The translations under genes were made by a program, and so were the position numbers. This document shows positions 46,006 through 55,113 of a stretch of 64,000 nucleotides of DNA, piece by piece. Source of the stretch: HK1 sp965220535 (GTDB lineage: Bacteria > Pseudomonadota > Gammaproteobacteria > HK1). The DNA lies in the NCBI GenBank assembly GCA_965220535.1, contig OZ244833.1, positions 1,178,001 through 1,242,000 of the forward strand, written 5' to 3'. Under the pieces are notes generated by a model. The model was not told the DNA's origin. It searched no databases and was given only the letters and a program-made list of their open reading frames with translations. Position 1 is the first letter of the stretch, and every line of letters begins with the position of its first letter.

Positions 46006-46429
46006 CGATACCGTCTCCGCCGACGGTTTTATCCGCGCCGAGAGAGTAAAGAACGAAGCCCTGATCGTTTTTGACCGGACTCTCGTAGCGATAGGGCGTC
46101 TGCCAGGGATCGAGCGGCAAATCGTCTTCGAGGTAAGGACCGTTCCATAAGGTCGAGGCTTGTTGCGGAGGACTGTTGAGCGCCGTCAGGCCCTCGGCGG
46201 TGCTGGGATAGTTGCCGACCTCCAAGCGATAGGCATGCAATGCGCTGCGAATCATCTTGACTTGAGCCTCGGCGGTCTTGACTTTCGAGGTATCGACATT
46301 GCCGAACAGGCGCGGCCCGACCAAGCCTCCGAGAAGACCCAAAATCACGAGGACGACCATCAACTCGATCAGCGTGAACCCGGCGATCGCCCGGCGCGCC
46401 CGAGGTCGACGATTGCGCGAAAAAGTCAT
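45974..46429 (-). CDS. gspG: Type II secretion major pseudopilin GspG
   Basis: Main subunit of the pseudopilus. From ATG 46429 it has 151 residues: a 17-residue basic leader, then F-T-L-I-E-L-M-V-V-L-V-I-L, and the GspG hallmark N-Y-P-S-T-A-E-G-L and W-N-G-P-Y-L with the calcium-site region D-I-G at the end. An in-frame ATG at 46447 would add 6 residues. The calcium-binding loop region (G-A-D-K-T-V-G-G-D-G) is preserved. Confidence 0.93.
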   Translation of the reverse strand: MTFSRNRRPRARRAIAGFTLIELMVVLVILGLLGGLVGPRLFGNVDTSKVKTAEAQVKMIRSALHAYRLEVGNYPSTAEGLTALNSPPQQASTLWNGPYLEDDLPLDPWQTPYRYESPVKNDQGFVLYSLGADKTVGGDGIDADIGYLPQN

Positions 46430-46511
46430 GGACAGGCACCCGTTCATCGCTGTTGTCCCACTTGGAATCCACCGGTCGCGACGAACAAGGGCCGACTCGA
46501 TGCGGAGGCGA

Positions 46512-47717
46512 TCAAAAAGAGATTTCATTGCCGCTGACGAGGGCAAGAACGACGCCGATCATGATGGTCCCGACAGCCAAGCCGATCACCAAAATCGCCA
46601 AGGGTTCGATCAGGGAAAGCGCTCGCTTCATCCGCCGGGTGCTGTTCTCTCGGTAAAGCGTGGCCAAGGCCGACAGCATCTGAGGCATCTTGCCCGCCTG
46701 CTCTCCGGCGCGCAGGAGATTATAGCCGGTGGCGGTCAAGGCGTCTCGCTTTTCCAACGCCTGCGAAAGAGACGCACCGCCGCGCACGTCCGTGGTGACC
46801 TGATCCAAACGCGCCTTGCGCCGGGAAACCCGCACTCCCTGCGAGGCGAGTCCGAGGGCATCCATCAACTCGACCCGGGTGCTGAGCATCGCGCTCATCA
46901 CCGCGGCCCAGCGCGCGGTATCCGACTCCGAAAACCACTCCCCCAACACCGGAAAGACCGAGAGGGTATCCGTCGTCCACTGACGCACCGCCGCTTGACG
47001 GGCGAGGAGCGTGACGATCGCGATGGCGGCGATCAGCATCCCCGCCAGCTCCCATTTATTGGAACCGAACCAGATTCCCGCGCGCAGCACGGCCTCCGCC
47101 AACAAAGGGATATTCTCGTTGTCCTCGAGGTTGTCGGCGAACTGCGGCACCACGAAGACGAAAATCAGCAACACCGCGACCACTCCGGCGGCAACCAGGA
47201 TCGCCGGATAGGTCAATGCCCCGCGAATTTCGGAAGCGATCTGCTGATCGTATTCCATCTGCCCGACCGCTTGGCGCAAAGATTGCGGCAATTGTCCGCT
47301 CAACTCGCCGGCCTCGGCCAGCTGAAAGGCGTATTCGGGCAAGGGGATGGCGCTGCCCCGCAAGGCCTCGAGAAAACTGCCGCCGCGCAGAAGTTCCCTC
47401 GATATGGACGCAAAGCCGGCATCGAGGATCGGATGGCGGGTGCCGCGACCCAAGGCGCGCACCGCATCGGCCAAAGCGACCCCCGATTCGAGCAAGGTGG
47501 CCAGTTCGTTGAACGCGACCACGATCTCCTGACCTTGCAGCTTGCGTTTGAACAATCCGGATCCGGCAGCGGCCGCATCCTGACGCTCGCTCAGTTCGAT
47601 GACCGTGCGCCCTTCCGCGCCCAAAGCGCGCACCGCCGCCGCCTCGGATTCGGATTCCAGTCGCCCGCGAAAAATCTGTCCGCTGCGATCGACCGCTTCG
47701 TAATCGTATTCGGGCAT
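46512..47717 (-). CDS. gspF: Type II secretion inner-membrane platform protein GspF
   Basis: 401 residues with the duplicated GspF domain: two cytoplasmic helical domains, each ahead of membrane segments (about 170-190, 220-240, 370-395). It starts M-P-E-Y-D-Y-E-A-V-D-R-S-G, the normal GspF beginning. It follows gspE by 77 bp. Confidence 0.93.
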   Translation of the reverse strand: MPEYDYEAVDRSGQIFRGRLESESEAAAVRALGAEGRTVIELSERQDAAAAGSGLFKRKLQGQEIVVAFNELATLLESGVALADAVRALGRGTRHPILDAGFASISRELLRGGSFLEALRGSAIPLPEYAFQLAEAGELSGQLPQSLRQAVGQMEYDQQIASEIRGALTYPAILVAAGVVAVLLIFVFVVPQFADNLEDNENIPLLAEAVLRAGIWFGSNKWELAGMLIAAIAIVTLLARQAAVRQWTTDTLSVFPVLGEWFSESDTARWAAVMSAMLSTRVELMDALGLASQGVRVSRRKARLDQVTTDVRGGASLSQALEKRDALTATGYNLLRAGEQAGKMPQMLSALATLYRENSTRRMKRALSLIEPLAILVIGLAVGTIMIGVVLALVSGNEISF

Positions 47718-47794
47718 CTTGGCCTTGCCGCTTTATGGAGGAATGGCGAGGAATTGCGAAGGATAGGGATTGCGAAAAACGATGATCGACGATA

Positions 47795-49570
47795 TCACTC
47801 GGTTGCGCTCAAGGTCAAACGCGCCACTTCTTCGAGGGTGGTATATCCTTGCGAGGCCTTGATCAAACCGTCTTCGGAGAGCGTGCGATACCCCTGATCG
47901 GAAGCGAAACGCTTGAGATCGTTGAGGCTGGCGCCGCCGACGATCAGATCCTGCAGTCGGTCGGTCATCGGCACCATCTCGTAAATGCCGACGCGTCCCC
48001 GATAGCCGGTACCTTGGCACAGGCTGCAACCGTTGGCTCGCACCCAACGATCTCCGACCATCGGCCCGGCGATCCTTTCCAGTCGCTCTCGCAGTTCGAG
48101 CGGCGGGGGCTCCGCCGGCAAAACGCATTTCGGGCAGGTGCGCCGCAACAAACGCTGCGCTTGCACTCCGCGCATCGGGGAAGCGACGAGGAAGGGCTCG
48201 ATGCCCATGTCGATCAGGCGCGTATAGCTGGAAATGGCGTCGTTGGTATGCACGGTGGACAGCACCACGTGCCCGGTCAGCGCTGCCCGGATCGCGATCT
48301 CCGCGGTTTCCAAATCCCGGATTTCGCCGATCATGATCACATCCGGATCCTGGCGCAAGATGGCGCGCAGGGCCCGCGCGAAGGTGTAGCCGATTTCGGA
48401 GTGGGTCTGGATCTGGGTGATATTGGGCATCTGGAATTCCACCGGATCCTCGACCGTGATGATCTTCTTGACCCCGTCATCCAGATCTTGCAAGGCGGCG
48501 GCCAAGGTGGTGGATTTCCCGGAGCCGGTGGGACCGGTAACCAGCACGATCCCGTTGCTGACCCGCAGCCAGCCGCGAAACATCTCCAAGTGATCCTCTT
48601 GGATGCCAAGTCCGGGAAGATCGAACTCGCCGCGCTCCTTGGCCAGCAAGCGCAGCACCACGGATTCCCCGAACGCGCACGGCACGGTGGACACCCGGAT
48701 ATCCATTTCCCGGCCCGATATCCGCGCGGTGATCCGCCCGTCCTGCGGCAAACGGCGTTCGGCGATATCGATACCCGATATCAACTTGATGCGGGAAGCG
48801 ACCGCGGGGAAGCGTTCCATCGGCTGGGCGAGTCGGGTATGCAAAACCCCGTCGATCCGCATCCGCACCGTGAAGCTCTCCTCCGCCGGTTCGACATGGA
48901 TATCGGATGCGTTGAGATCCACCGCCTGCGAGAGGAGGTTGTTGACCAGTTCGATCACCGGCGCCTCTTCCGCCATCTCCCGCAGCTGACGCACGTCGTC
49001 GCTGGCGAAAAGGCGCTCGATGGCCCGCTCCTTGCGCACGAAATCCACCAAGCGATCGATCTGATGGTTGGCGGCGAGGCAGAGGTCGATCTCGCGCCCG
49101 ACATAGAAATATTCGATGGTTTCCAGCAGATTGGGATCGACGATATCGCGAGCGATACAGTGCAGTTTGTCTTCATCGCTCCACATCAGCACGCCGTGAT
49201 CCAAAAACCAGTCCATGCGGATCGGCGAGTCGGACATGAACTGATACATCGACAGGCTATCGGGAAAATCGCTTCCGTCGACCAAATAGGTGGCGCCGAG
49301 CTGCTCCGAGAGCGTGCGCAGCAGCAGGTCTTCGGAGAGCGCTCCGGTGCGCACCAGCAACGCCCCGATACGCCCCCCGCCGGCCTCTTGGATCTGCAAG
49401 GCGGTTTCGACATCCGCCATGCGGACGTGGCCGCGGGCGACCAAGAGTTCGCCGAGCCGGGCATTCGATGCGTCCAAAGAAGGGTCTTTGCCGACGCCGA
49501 CGGAGGAGACCCGGCCCATCGGAACCGCCGCGGGCTCGTCGGTCTTCGAGATTTCGGACAACTGCGCCAT
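47795..49570 (-). CDS. gspE: Type II secretion ATPase GspE
   Basis: Hexameric ATPase that drives pseudopilus assembly. 591 residues: N1E-type domain with the GspL-binding region (about 35-180), then the RecA-like domain with Walker A G-P-T-G-S-G-K-S-T (346-354), the Asp box and Walker B I-M-I-G-E-I-R-D, His box, and a zinc finger with C-P-K-C and C-S-L-C. First gene of the minus-strand gsp operon. The spacer upstream (426 bp) should contain the operon promoter. Confidence 0.95.
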   Translation of the reverse strand: MAQLSEISKTDEPAAVPMGRVSSVGVGKDPSLDASNARLGELLVARGHVRMADVETALQIQEAGGGRIGALLVRTGALSEDLLLRTLSEQLGATYLVDGSDFPDSLSMYQFMSDSPIRMDWFLDHGVLMWSDEDKLHCIARDIVDPNLLETIEYFYVGREIDLCLAANHQIDRLVDFVRKERAIERLFASDDVRQLREMAEEAPVIELVNNLLSQAVDLNASDIHVEPAEESFTVRMRIDGVLHTRLAQPMERFPAVASRIKLISGIDIAERRLPQDGRITARISGREMDIRVSTVPCAFGESVVLRLLAKERGEFDLPGLGIQEDHLEMFRGWLRVSNGIVLVTGPTGSGKSTTLAAALQDLDDGVKKIITVEDPVEFQMPNITQIQTHSEIGYTFARALRAILRQDPDVIMIGEIRDLETAEIAIRAALTGHVVLSTVHTNDAISSYTRLIDMGIEPFLVASPMRGVQAQRLLRRTCPKCVLPAEPPPLELRERLERIAGPMVGDRWVRANGCSLCQGTGYRGRVGIYEMVPMTDRLQDLIVGGASLNDLKRFASDQGYRTLSEDGLIKASQGYTTLEEVARLTLSATE

Positions 49571-49996
49571 TGACTACCACCTTCGACTTTTCGTCGATCG
49601 TCGATCAACAAGCGCGGCATGCGCATAAGTTGCGAGGAGTTGCGAGGAGAGGATCGAAAGATCGATAAAATCCCGCCAAGGGTCATATCGGGGCTGCGAG
49701 CGAGTCTTCAAGTCACTTTGCGCTTCGGCGGATCGTGCTCGAACGCCCAAGACCATGAAAAACCCTTGCATGAAAAACCCTTGAAGGTCGGGATCATACG
49801 CCATTATCGCTTTTCCGCCCTCGTTTCCGCCTCGCCGTGAAGCCTGAGCGGACGAAGGCGCCGGCCGGTTTCGAGCGCTGTTTTTTGCCTCGATCCCGGC
49901 ACAGGATCCCGTCGGGCAGCGGCCAAGCCAGCGGCGAGGCGAGCGCCCCGCTCTTTATGCTCCTTGTTTCATGCTCCTCGTTTTGTGCTCCTCGTT
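49571..49996. other. Spacer upstream of gspE with repeats
   Basis: Contains CATGAAAAACCCTTG twice in tandem (49754-49783) and a 15-bp unit with TGCTCCTCGTTT repeated three times with changes (about 49956-49999). No gene seen. Probably carries the gsp operon promoter, not identified. Confidence 0.55.
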
Positions 49997-50944
49997 TCAG
50001 CCGACCGCCGCCCGCACCGAATCCATCGGATGCAAATCGAGGCGCACCCCGGCCTTCATCACCTGCCCCGGCAAGTCGTGCGCGACCTCCCGCTCCACAT
50101 CGCAGGCGATCGCGCATAACCGCCGCAGATCGATGCCGGTGCGAACGCCGCACTCCTCGAGCAGGTAGACCAGATCCTCGGTGCAGATATTGCCGGTGGC
50201 CTTCGGCGCGAAAGGACAACCGCCGATCCCGCCGAACGATGATTCGAAGCGGTCGACGCCCAAGCCCAGCCCGGCCATGACATTGGCAAGGCCGATTCCG
50301 CGCGTATTGTGAAAATGCAATCCCAAGGTCAAGGCGGGAGCGCTTCGGCGCACTTCTCGCACGACGGCTTCGACGAGCGGGGGTGTCGCCATGCCCGTGG
50401 TATCGCCGAGGCTGATCCCGGCAAATCCCAGCGATTGAAAACGGCGCGCGATCTCGCCGACCCGCGCCACCGGCACATCCCCCTCGAAGGGGCAACCGAA
50501 AGCGGTCGCGATCGCCCCGTGCACCGGGATGGCCGCCTCCTGCGCCACCCGCATCACGTCTTCGAAGGCCCGCAGGGAATCCTCGACGGCGCCGTTGACA
50601 TTCTTGATATTGTGGCTTTCGGAAGCGGAGACGAAAACCACCATATCGTCCACCCTCGATTCGGCGGCCCGCAAAGCCCCGCGCTTGTTCGGCACCAAGG
50701 CGACCAAGCGGGTCGAGTGAGCGCCGCGCGGCAATCCGCGCATCACCTCCTCGGCGTCGGCGAGCTGGGGCACGGCCTTGGGGGAAACGAAAGACGTCGC
50801 CTCGATACGAGGCACGCCGGCCTCTATCAACCGCTCGATGAACTCGATCTTGCGAGCGGTGGGGATGAAATTCGCCTCGGCCTGAAAACCGTCGCGCGGC
50901 CCGACCTCGGTGATTTCGGCATGCTCGGGTCGCTGATGATCCAT
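49997..50944 (-). CDS. mvaB: Hydroxymethylglutaryl-CoA lyase-like enzyme
   Basis: A 315-residue HMGL-family aldolase of the DRE-TIM metallolyase superfamily, which splits HMG-CoA into acetyl-CoA and acetoacetate in leucine breakdown. The metal site motif E-V-G-P-R-D-G-F-Q (about 12-20), H-F-H-N-T-R-G and the G-G-C-P-F-A-P loop with its mobile cysteine are all present. No methylcrotonyl-CoA carboxylase genes are near, so other short 3-hydroxy-3-methyl acyl-CoAs are possible. Confidence 0.9.
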   Translation of the reverse strand: MDHQRPEHAEITEVGPRDGFQAEANFIPTARKIEFIERLIEAGVPRIEATSFVSPKAVPQLADAEEVMRGLPRGAHSTRLVALVPNKRGALRAAESRVDDMVVFVSASESHNIKNVNGAVEDSLRAFEDVMRVAQEAAIPVHGAIATAFGCPFEGDVPVARVGEIARRFQSLGFAGISLGDTTGMATPPLVEAVVREVRRSAPALTLGLHFHNTRGIGLANVMAGLGLGVDRFESSFGGIGGCPFAPKATGNICTEDLVYLLEECGVRTGIDLRRLCAIACDVEREVAHDLPGQVMKAGVRLDLHPMDSVRAAVG

Positions 50945-51727
50945 CGTCGCATCTCCTCGATGAAAAAATCGTCTTGATATGATATGGCCCGGTCAAGCGA
51001 AGGCCTTCGAAAGCGATCGAAAAGCGAGCGCGCACCGGACAAGGATCCTCGCAAAGGCTCGAAGGGCGCTCTTTGCGCTCTTCACGATCTTAACGATCTT
51101 CAAAAACCTCGCTTTGCTTAGGCCTTATCGCCTTTGATCCGCCGACTCGGCAGCGGCGACGGATTTTCCTCGCTCTAGATTTTCCTCGCTACTTTTATCG
51201 AAGCGAACGAGGATTTCGATCCTCGTCGAAAGGGAAGAAAAAAGCCCTTCTCCTTCACGATAGCGGCTTCGAAGAGCGAGCCTCCTCGCCGACGATATTT
51301 CCGATCTCCTCGGGTTTTCGTCGACCTTGGGAAGTCTCGGCGAAGTCTTGGCGAGGCGGCGAATGCGAGCCCTCGATCCCGCGAGGGTTTTTTCGTTCTC
51401 GCTTTTTCGCGCTCGCAGAATCATGCCGACCGAGCCTTCCGATCCGCCTGCCCTTCCGATCCGCCGCGGCGACGGACGATCGTCGAGAAAAAGAATCTGC
51501 GCGCGCTTCGGCGAGCGAGGGATCTGCTTTTTCGATGCGGCTTTTTCTATGCTGCTTTTTCGATGCCGACGAATCGCTCGGACGATTCCCTCGAATGCCT
51601 CGCCGCGGGCGGAATCCGGACTTTCGGCAGCGGACTCGATCGCCGAGGAGCGTTCGGGGCTCGGTTCGGGCGATCGCTCGGCGCTTTTTCGTATCGTTTT
51701 TCGTATCGAGGAATCGAAAGGATCGGA
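50945..51727. other. 0.78-kb spacer, no gene seen
   Basis: Low-complexity TCG-rich sequence. Frames on both strands are arginine/serine-rich without ribosome sites. It contains a plus-strand hairpin with T6 (separate entry) that is not linked to any gene. Confidence 0.55.
51370..51393 (+). terminator. Orphan terminator-like hairpin
   Basis: CCCTCG pairs with CGAGGG around a 6-nt loop, followed by TTTTTT. No gene ends upstream on the plus strand for over 1 kb, so it either ends an unseen small RNA or occurs by chance in TCG-rich sequence. Confidence 0.4.
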
Positions 51728-52498
51728 TCAGCGCAAAGACGGGAAATCCGGCGCCCGTTTTTCGCGAAAGGCCGCCACCCCTTCTCGATGCTCGTCGCTA
51801 AGAGCCCGCTCCAGTTGATTGCGGGCCTCGTTGCGCAACGCCTCGCGCAAAGCCTGTCGATCTTCGCCCATCGTCTTGATCGCGGCGATGCCGCCGGGAG
51901 CGGAGGCGGCAAGGGATTTTGCCTGCGCCAAAGCGACGTTCGTCGCATCGCCCTCTTCGACGCATCGATCCACAAGACCCAAACGATGGGCTTGGGAAGC
52001 ATCGAGACGCTCTTGGGTCAATGCGAGACGACGAGCCGCCGCCGCTCCGACACGCCGCGGCAGGGTATAGCTGAGCCCCCAATCCGGGACCAGCGCGATA
52101 TTCAAAAAAGAGAGGGTGAATTTCGCGCTCGTATCGGCCACCACCACATCGGCAAGACAGGCAAGCCCGACCCCGGCACCCGCCGCATGACCGCGCACCG
52201 CGGCGATCAAGGGCTTGGGAAAGGTGATCACCGCCTCGGCGGCCCGAGCCATCGCCGCGTAACGCTCTTCCAAGGCCGCGCGATCCGAGCCGCCCATCGT
52301 CTTTACATCCCCGCCGGCGCAAAAATGATCCCCGGCGCCGCGCAGTACCACCGCTCGCACCCCGTCCTCCTCGGCCATCGACCGACAGGATCGAGCCAGC
52401 GCATCGCGAATCTCGGGGCTCAGCGCATTGCGCGCTTCGGGGCGGTCGATGGTCAACAGAACCACGCCCCGCTCGATATCTCGTCTTTGCAATGTCAT
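51728..52498 (-). CDS. Enoyl-CoA hydratase/isomerase
   Basis: A 256-residue crotonase-fold protein that adds water to an enoyl-CoA or does a related reaction. Oxyanion-hole motifs: A-G-D-H-F-C-A-G-G-D-V-K (about 55-66) and A-A-G-A-G-V-G-L-A (about 103-111). The usual catalytic Glu positions are partly replaced (N-I-A-L-V-P-D-W-G), as in PaaG-like isomerases, so hydratase activity is not certain. The start is at 52498; an 18-bp duplication just upstream (52501-52540) produces K-D-F-E-K-T twice in an unsupported longer frame. Confidence 0.85.
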   Translation of the reverse strand: MTLQRRDIERGVVLLTIDRPEARNALSPEIRDALARSCRSMAEEDGVRAVVLRGAGDHFCAGGDVKTMGGSDRAALEERYAAMARAAEAVITFPKPLIAAVRGHAAGAGVGLACLADVVVADTSAKFTLSFLNIALVPDWGLSYTLPRRVGAAAARRLALTQERLDASQAHRLGLVDRCVEEGDATNVALAQAKSLAASAPGGIAAIKTMGEDRQALREALRNEARNQLERALSDEHREGVAAFREKRAPDFPSLR

Positions 52499-53039
52499 GG
52501 TCTCGGTCTTTTCAAAGTCTTTGGTCTTTTCAAAGTCTTTCTCAGGGCCTTTTCGTCGGATCACGCTCGATCGCGTGATAGGATTTCGTCGGCGCTTCTC
52601 GCACCGGCTCGGAATCTATCATTTCCGTCGGTCTTCGTTTCCGTCGCTTGCCAAGGGCGAACGCGAAAGGGGTGAACGCGAAAGGGCGATCGCGAAGATA
52701 CCGATCCCTTCCCTTTGTCCCTCCTCTTTTCGGCGACACCGGCGACGATGGAAAGGCAAGACCGAGCGATCTTCTTCGACCATCCGTCGATCGCCCCGAA
52801 GTGCGCCCCGAAGTGCACCCCGAAGTGCGTCCCGAGATGCGCCCCGATCGATTTCTTGCATGATCGCCTCGACGATCATGCTCCTTTACGGGAACTGTCG
52901 CTCGTCGGTTAGCCTTTCGGCGAATCGTCGAACGCCGAACTTCCGCAAGAGTTTCGAAAGGGCTTTCGAAAGGATCGGCGACGACCGAATCGTTCCCCCG
53001 ACCGCTCGACACCCGCTCAACACCGACCGAGAAAATTCC
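52499..53039. other. Divergent spacer with a 12-bp repeat
   Basis: 541 bp between two divergent starts (enoyl-CoA hydratase and argE). Carries GGTCTTTTCAAAGTCTTT twice (about 52502-52540) and a roughly 12-bp unit CGCCCCGAAGTG repeated about five times at 52792-52849 with several changes. No gene seen. Both promoters should lie here. Confidence 0.55.
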
Positions 53040-54191
53040 ATGCGACTGACATCCCGCGAAATGATCGAGAGGCTCGTCGGCTTCCCGACGGTCTCTTGCG
53101 ACTCCAATCTCGAACTTATCCATTTCGTCAAGGATTATTTGGCCTCCCACGGCGTCGAATCGCAACTGATCCCGAACGAAGACGGCACCAAAGCCAATCT
53201 CTTGGCCTCCATCGGACCGCAAACGAGCGGCGGGATCGTGCTTTCGGGGCATACGGATGTGGTGCCGGTGGACGATCAACCCTGGGAGAGCGATCCTTTC
53301 ACGGTCGTCGAACGATCGGGCCGGCTCTTCGGGCGCGGCACCGCGGATATGAAGAGTTTTTACGCCATCGCCTTGGCCTTGGTGCCCAAAATGCTCGAGC
53401 GCCCGATGCGGCGCCCCTTTCATTTGGCGCTTTCTTACGACGAGGAAGTCGGCTGCCTCGGCGCTCCGGCGATGATTCGAAAGATCGCCGCCGACATCCC
53501 GACCCCGTCCATGGTGATCGTCGGCGAACCGACCATGATGAAAGTGACGAGCGCGCATAAAGGGATCGAGGTGATGGAAACGACGGTCCGCGGCTGCGAG
53601 GCCCATTCGAGCCAAACCCATCGCGGGGTGAGCGCGGTGATGATCGCCGCAAGGTCGATCGCGAAGCTCGACGAGATGGCTCGCGCCGCCGCCGACGAGA
53701 TATCCGAACTCCCCTTCGATCCCCCCTTCACCACCATCCATGTCGGCAAGGTCGAAGGGGGAACGGCGACCAATATCATCAGCCGGCACTGCCGCTTCTT
53801 TTGGGATATCCGCCCGATCCCCGGCGACGATCCCGCGCGCTACCGAGCGGATCTCGAGCGATGGCTCGAAAGCGAAATCCTGCCCGAGATGCATGCAAAA
53901 GCCCCCGATAGCGGGATCTCGACCCGAACCCTCTGCTCCGTCCCCGCGCTTGCGCCCGAACCGCAAGGCGAAGCGGAGCGTCTCGTGCGTTCGTTGACCG
54001 GAGACAATGCGGTGCACGCCGCGGCTTATGCCGCCGAGGCCGGTCAATTTCAAAATGCGGGATTCTCGACCGTGATCTGCGGGCCGGGTTCGATCGACCA
54101 AGCCCACCAAGCCAATGAATTCATCGACCTCGCCCAAGTCGAGGAGTGCGAACGCTTCATCGATCGGCTGATCGAGCATGCTTGCGCTTGA
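53040..54191 (+). CDS. argE: Acetylornithine deacetylase (M20 family)
   Basis: Hydrolyses N-acetylornithine to ornithine in arginine synthesis. 383 residues from ATG 53040. Metal ligands lie in S-G-H-T-D-V-V-P (His, about 69-76), G-R-G-T-A-D-M-K (bridging Asp, about 99-106), E-E-V-G (about 134-137) and C-terminal H-Q-A-N-E-F. The V-P-V-D-D-Q-P-W context and G-T-A-D-M-K-S-F are typical ArgE rather than DapE. A frame running to 52428 is not supported. Confidence 0.9.
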   Translation: MRLTSREMIERLVGFPTVSCDSNLELIHFVKDYLASHGVESQLIPNEDGTKANLLASIGPQTSGGIVLSGHTDVVPVDDQPWESDPFTVVERSGRLFGRGTADMKSFYAIALALVPKMLERPMRRPFHLALSYDEEVGCLGAPAMIRKIAADIPTPSMVIVGEPTMMKVTSAHKGIEVMETTVRGCEAHSSQTHRGVSAVMIAARSIAKLDEMARAAADEISELPFDPPFTTIHVGKVEGGTATNIISRHCRFFWDIRPIPGDDPARYRADLERWLESEILPEMHAKAPDSGISTRTLCSVPALAPEPQGEAERLVRSLTGDNAVHAAAYAAEAGQFQNAGFSTVICGPGSIDQAHQANEFIDLAQVEECERFIDRLIEHACA

Positions 54192-54217
54192 TGAGTCCCA
54201 AAGCTTCGAAGGCCTTC

Positions 54218-54253
54218 GCCGCCGGCGCTCGACATCATCGCTCGGCGGCTTTT
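54218..54253 (+). terminator. Probable terminator after argE
   Basis: A 7-bp GC stem GCCGCCG / CGGCGGC with an 18-nt loop and T4, 27 bp after the argE stop. Loop size makes it moderate only. Confidence 0.5.
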
Positions 54254-54637
54254 CCGAAGACGACCGACCCTCGACCGACCCTCAAACGGCCGAGCCGCCC
54301 TTCGAAACGAGCCTTCGATCGCGAACGACGAATCGACGGATCTCGTCGGCCCGGGCACGCCCGAGAGGGGAGAGTCTCCCCTCCCCGGTCCCGATCGGAT
54401 CGCCGAAGGGCGTCGACCCCGCAAGCCTTCGGGCCTTCCTTGCGAGTTCGAGATTTTGCGACTTCGAAAAAGAGGGCACGAGGCTTCGCGAAAAAACGCC
54501 CTCGCCGACGCGTCGTCGCCCTTCGACGGGCGTTCTATCAAGGGGCGAAAGGCGAGCGGATCGAAAAAAGCGAGGCCGGAGCATGGAAGAATCCCCGCGC
54601 CCGCCTCTCGATCGGCACCGCTTCGGCCAAGTTCGGC

Positions 54638-54665
54638 TTGCCTGTTTCGTTCGCGAATGTAGAAT
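54638..54665 (+). promoter_or_regulatory. Sigma-70-like promoter and leader hairpin of tRNA-Phe
   Basis: TTGCCT, 16 bp, TAGAAT fits a housekeeping promoter. The leader before the tRNA contains a 9-bp perfect stem GCTTCGTCG / CGACGAAGC (54670-54694) with a 7-nt loop, possibly a processing signal. Confidence 0.6.
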
Positions 54666-54701
54666 AGCCGCTTCGTCGACAAAAGCGACGAAGCCGAAAA
54701 A

Positions 54702-54777
<76 letters not shown>

Positions 54778-55113
54778 CCTGCAAGTTCTCTTCTTCTCGA
54801 CGCTTCTTCGGCGGGCGAAAAAAGCGAAGCCCCTAAGCATGAGAAGCATGTAGGCATGAAGTGTGAAGATCGCGCATGGCGCTTCGATGATTCGCCCTCG
54901 TTCTTGGTCGCCGCTCGTCGGCCTCGACCCAACCCCATCCGTTCGATCGGCGATCGACGACGATCACGAGCCGCTTGCCAAGGGCTCGCCCGATGACGGC
55001 TTTTGGATGGCGACCGGCATCAACGACCTTGGCCCCCGAGCGATCGCGAAATATCGCAAGGTCGACACCGCACCCTGGAAATCGCGATCCCGACCCCGAC
55101 GGAGCCTTCGAGC
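54778..55113. other. Spacer after tRNA-Phe
   Basis: 336 bp up to the yicC start. No gene seen. A frame extending yicC upstream to 55003 adds 37 unsupported residues. Confidence 0.55.

Larger units (their letters stand above)
54192..54701. other. Spacer upstream of tRNA-Phe
   Basis: 510 bp with the argE terminator at its left end and the tRNA promoter at its right end. Frames between are arginine/serine-rich shadows. Confidence 0.55.

Noticed and set aside
47849..49573. A 574-residue plus-strand frame opposite gspE
   Set aside because: Antisense shadow; rich in H, Q, G and D with no motif, while gspE shows all ATPase motifs.
52542..54179. A 545-residue minus-strand frame opposite argE
   Set aside because: Antisense shadow of argE plus spacer; includes repeat translation and no family content.
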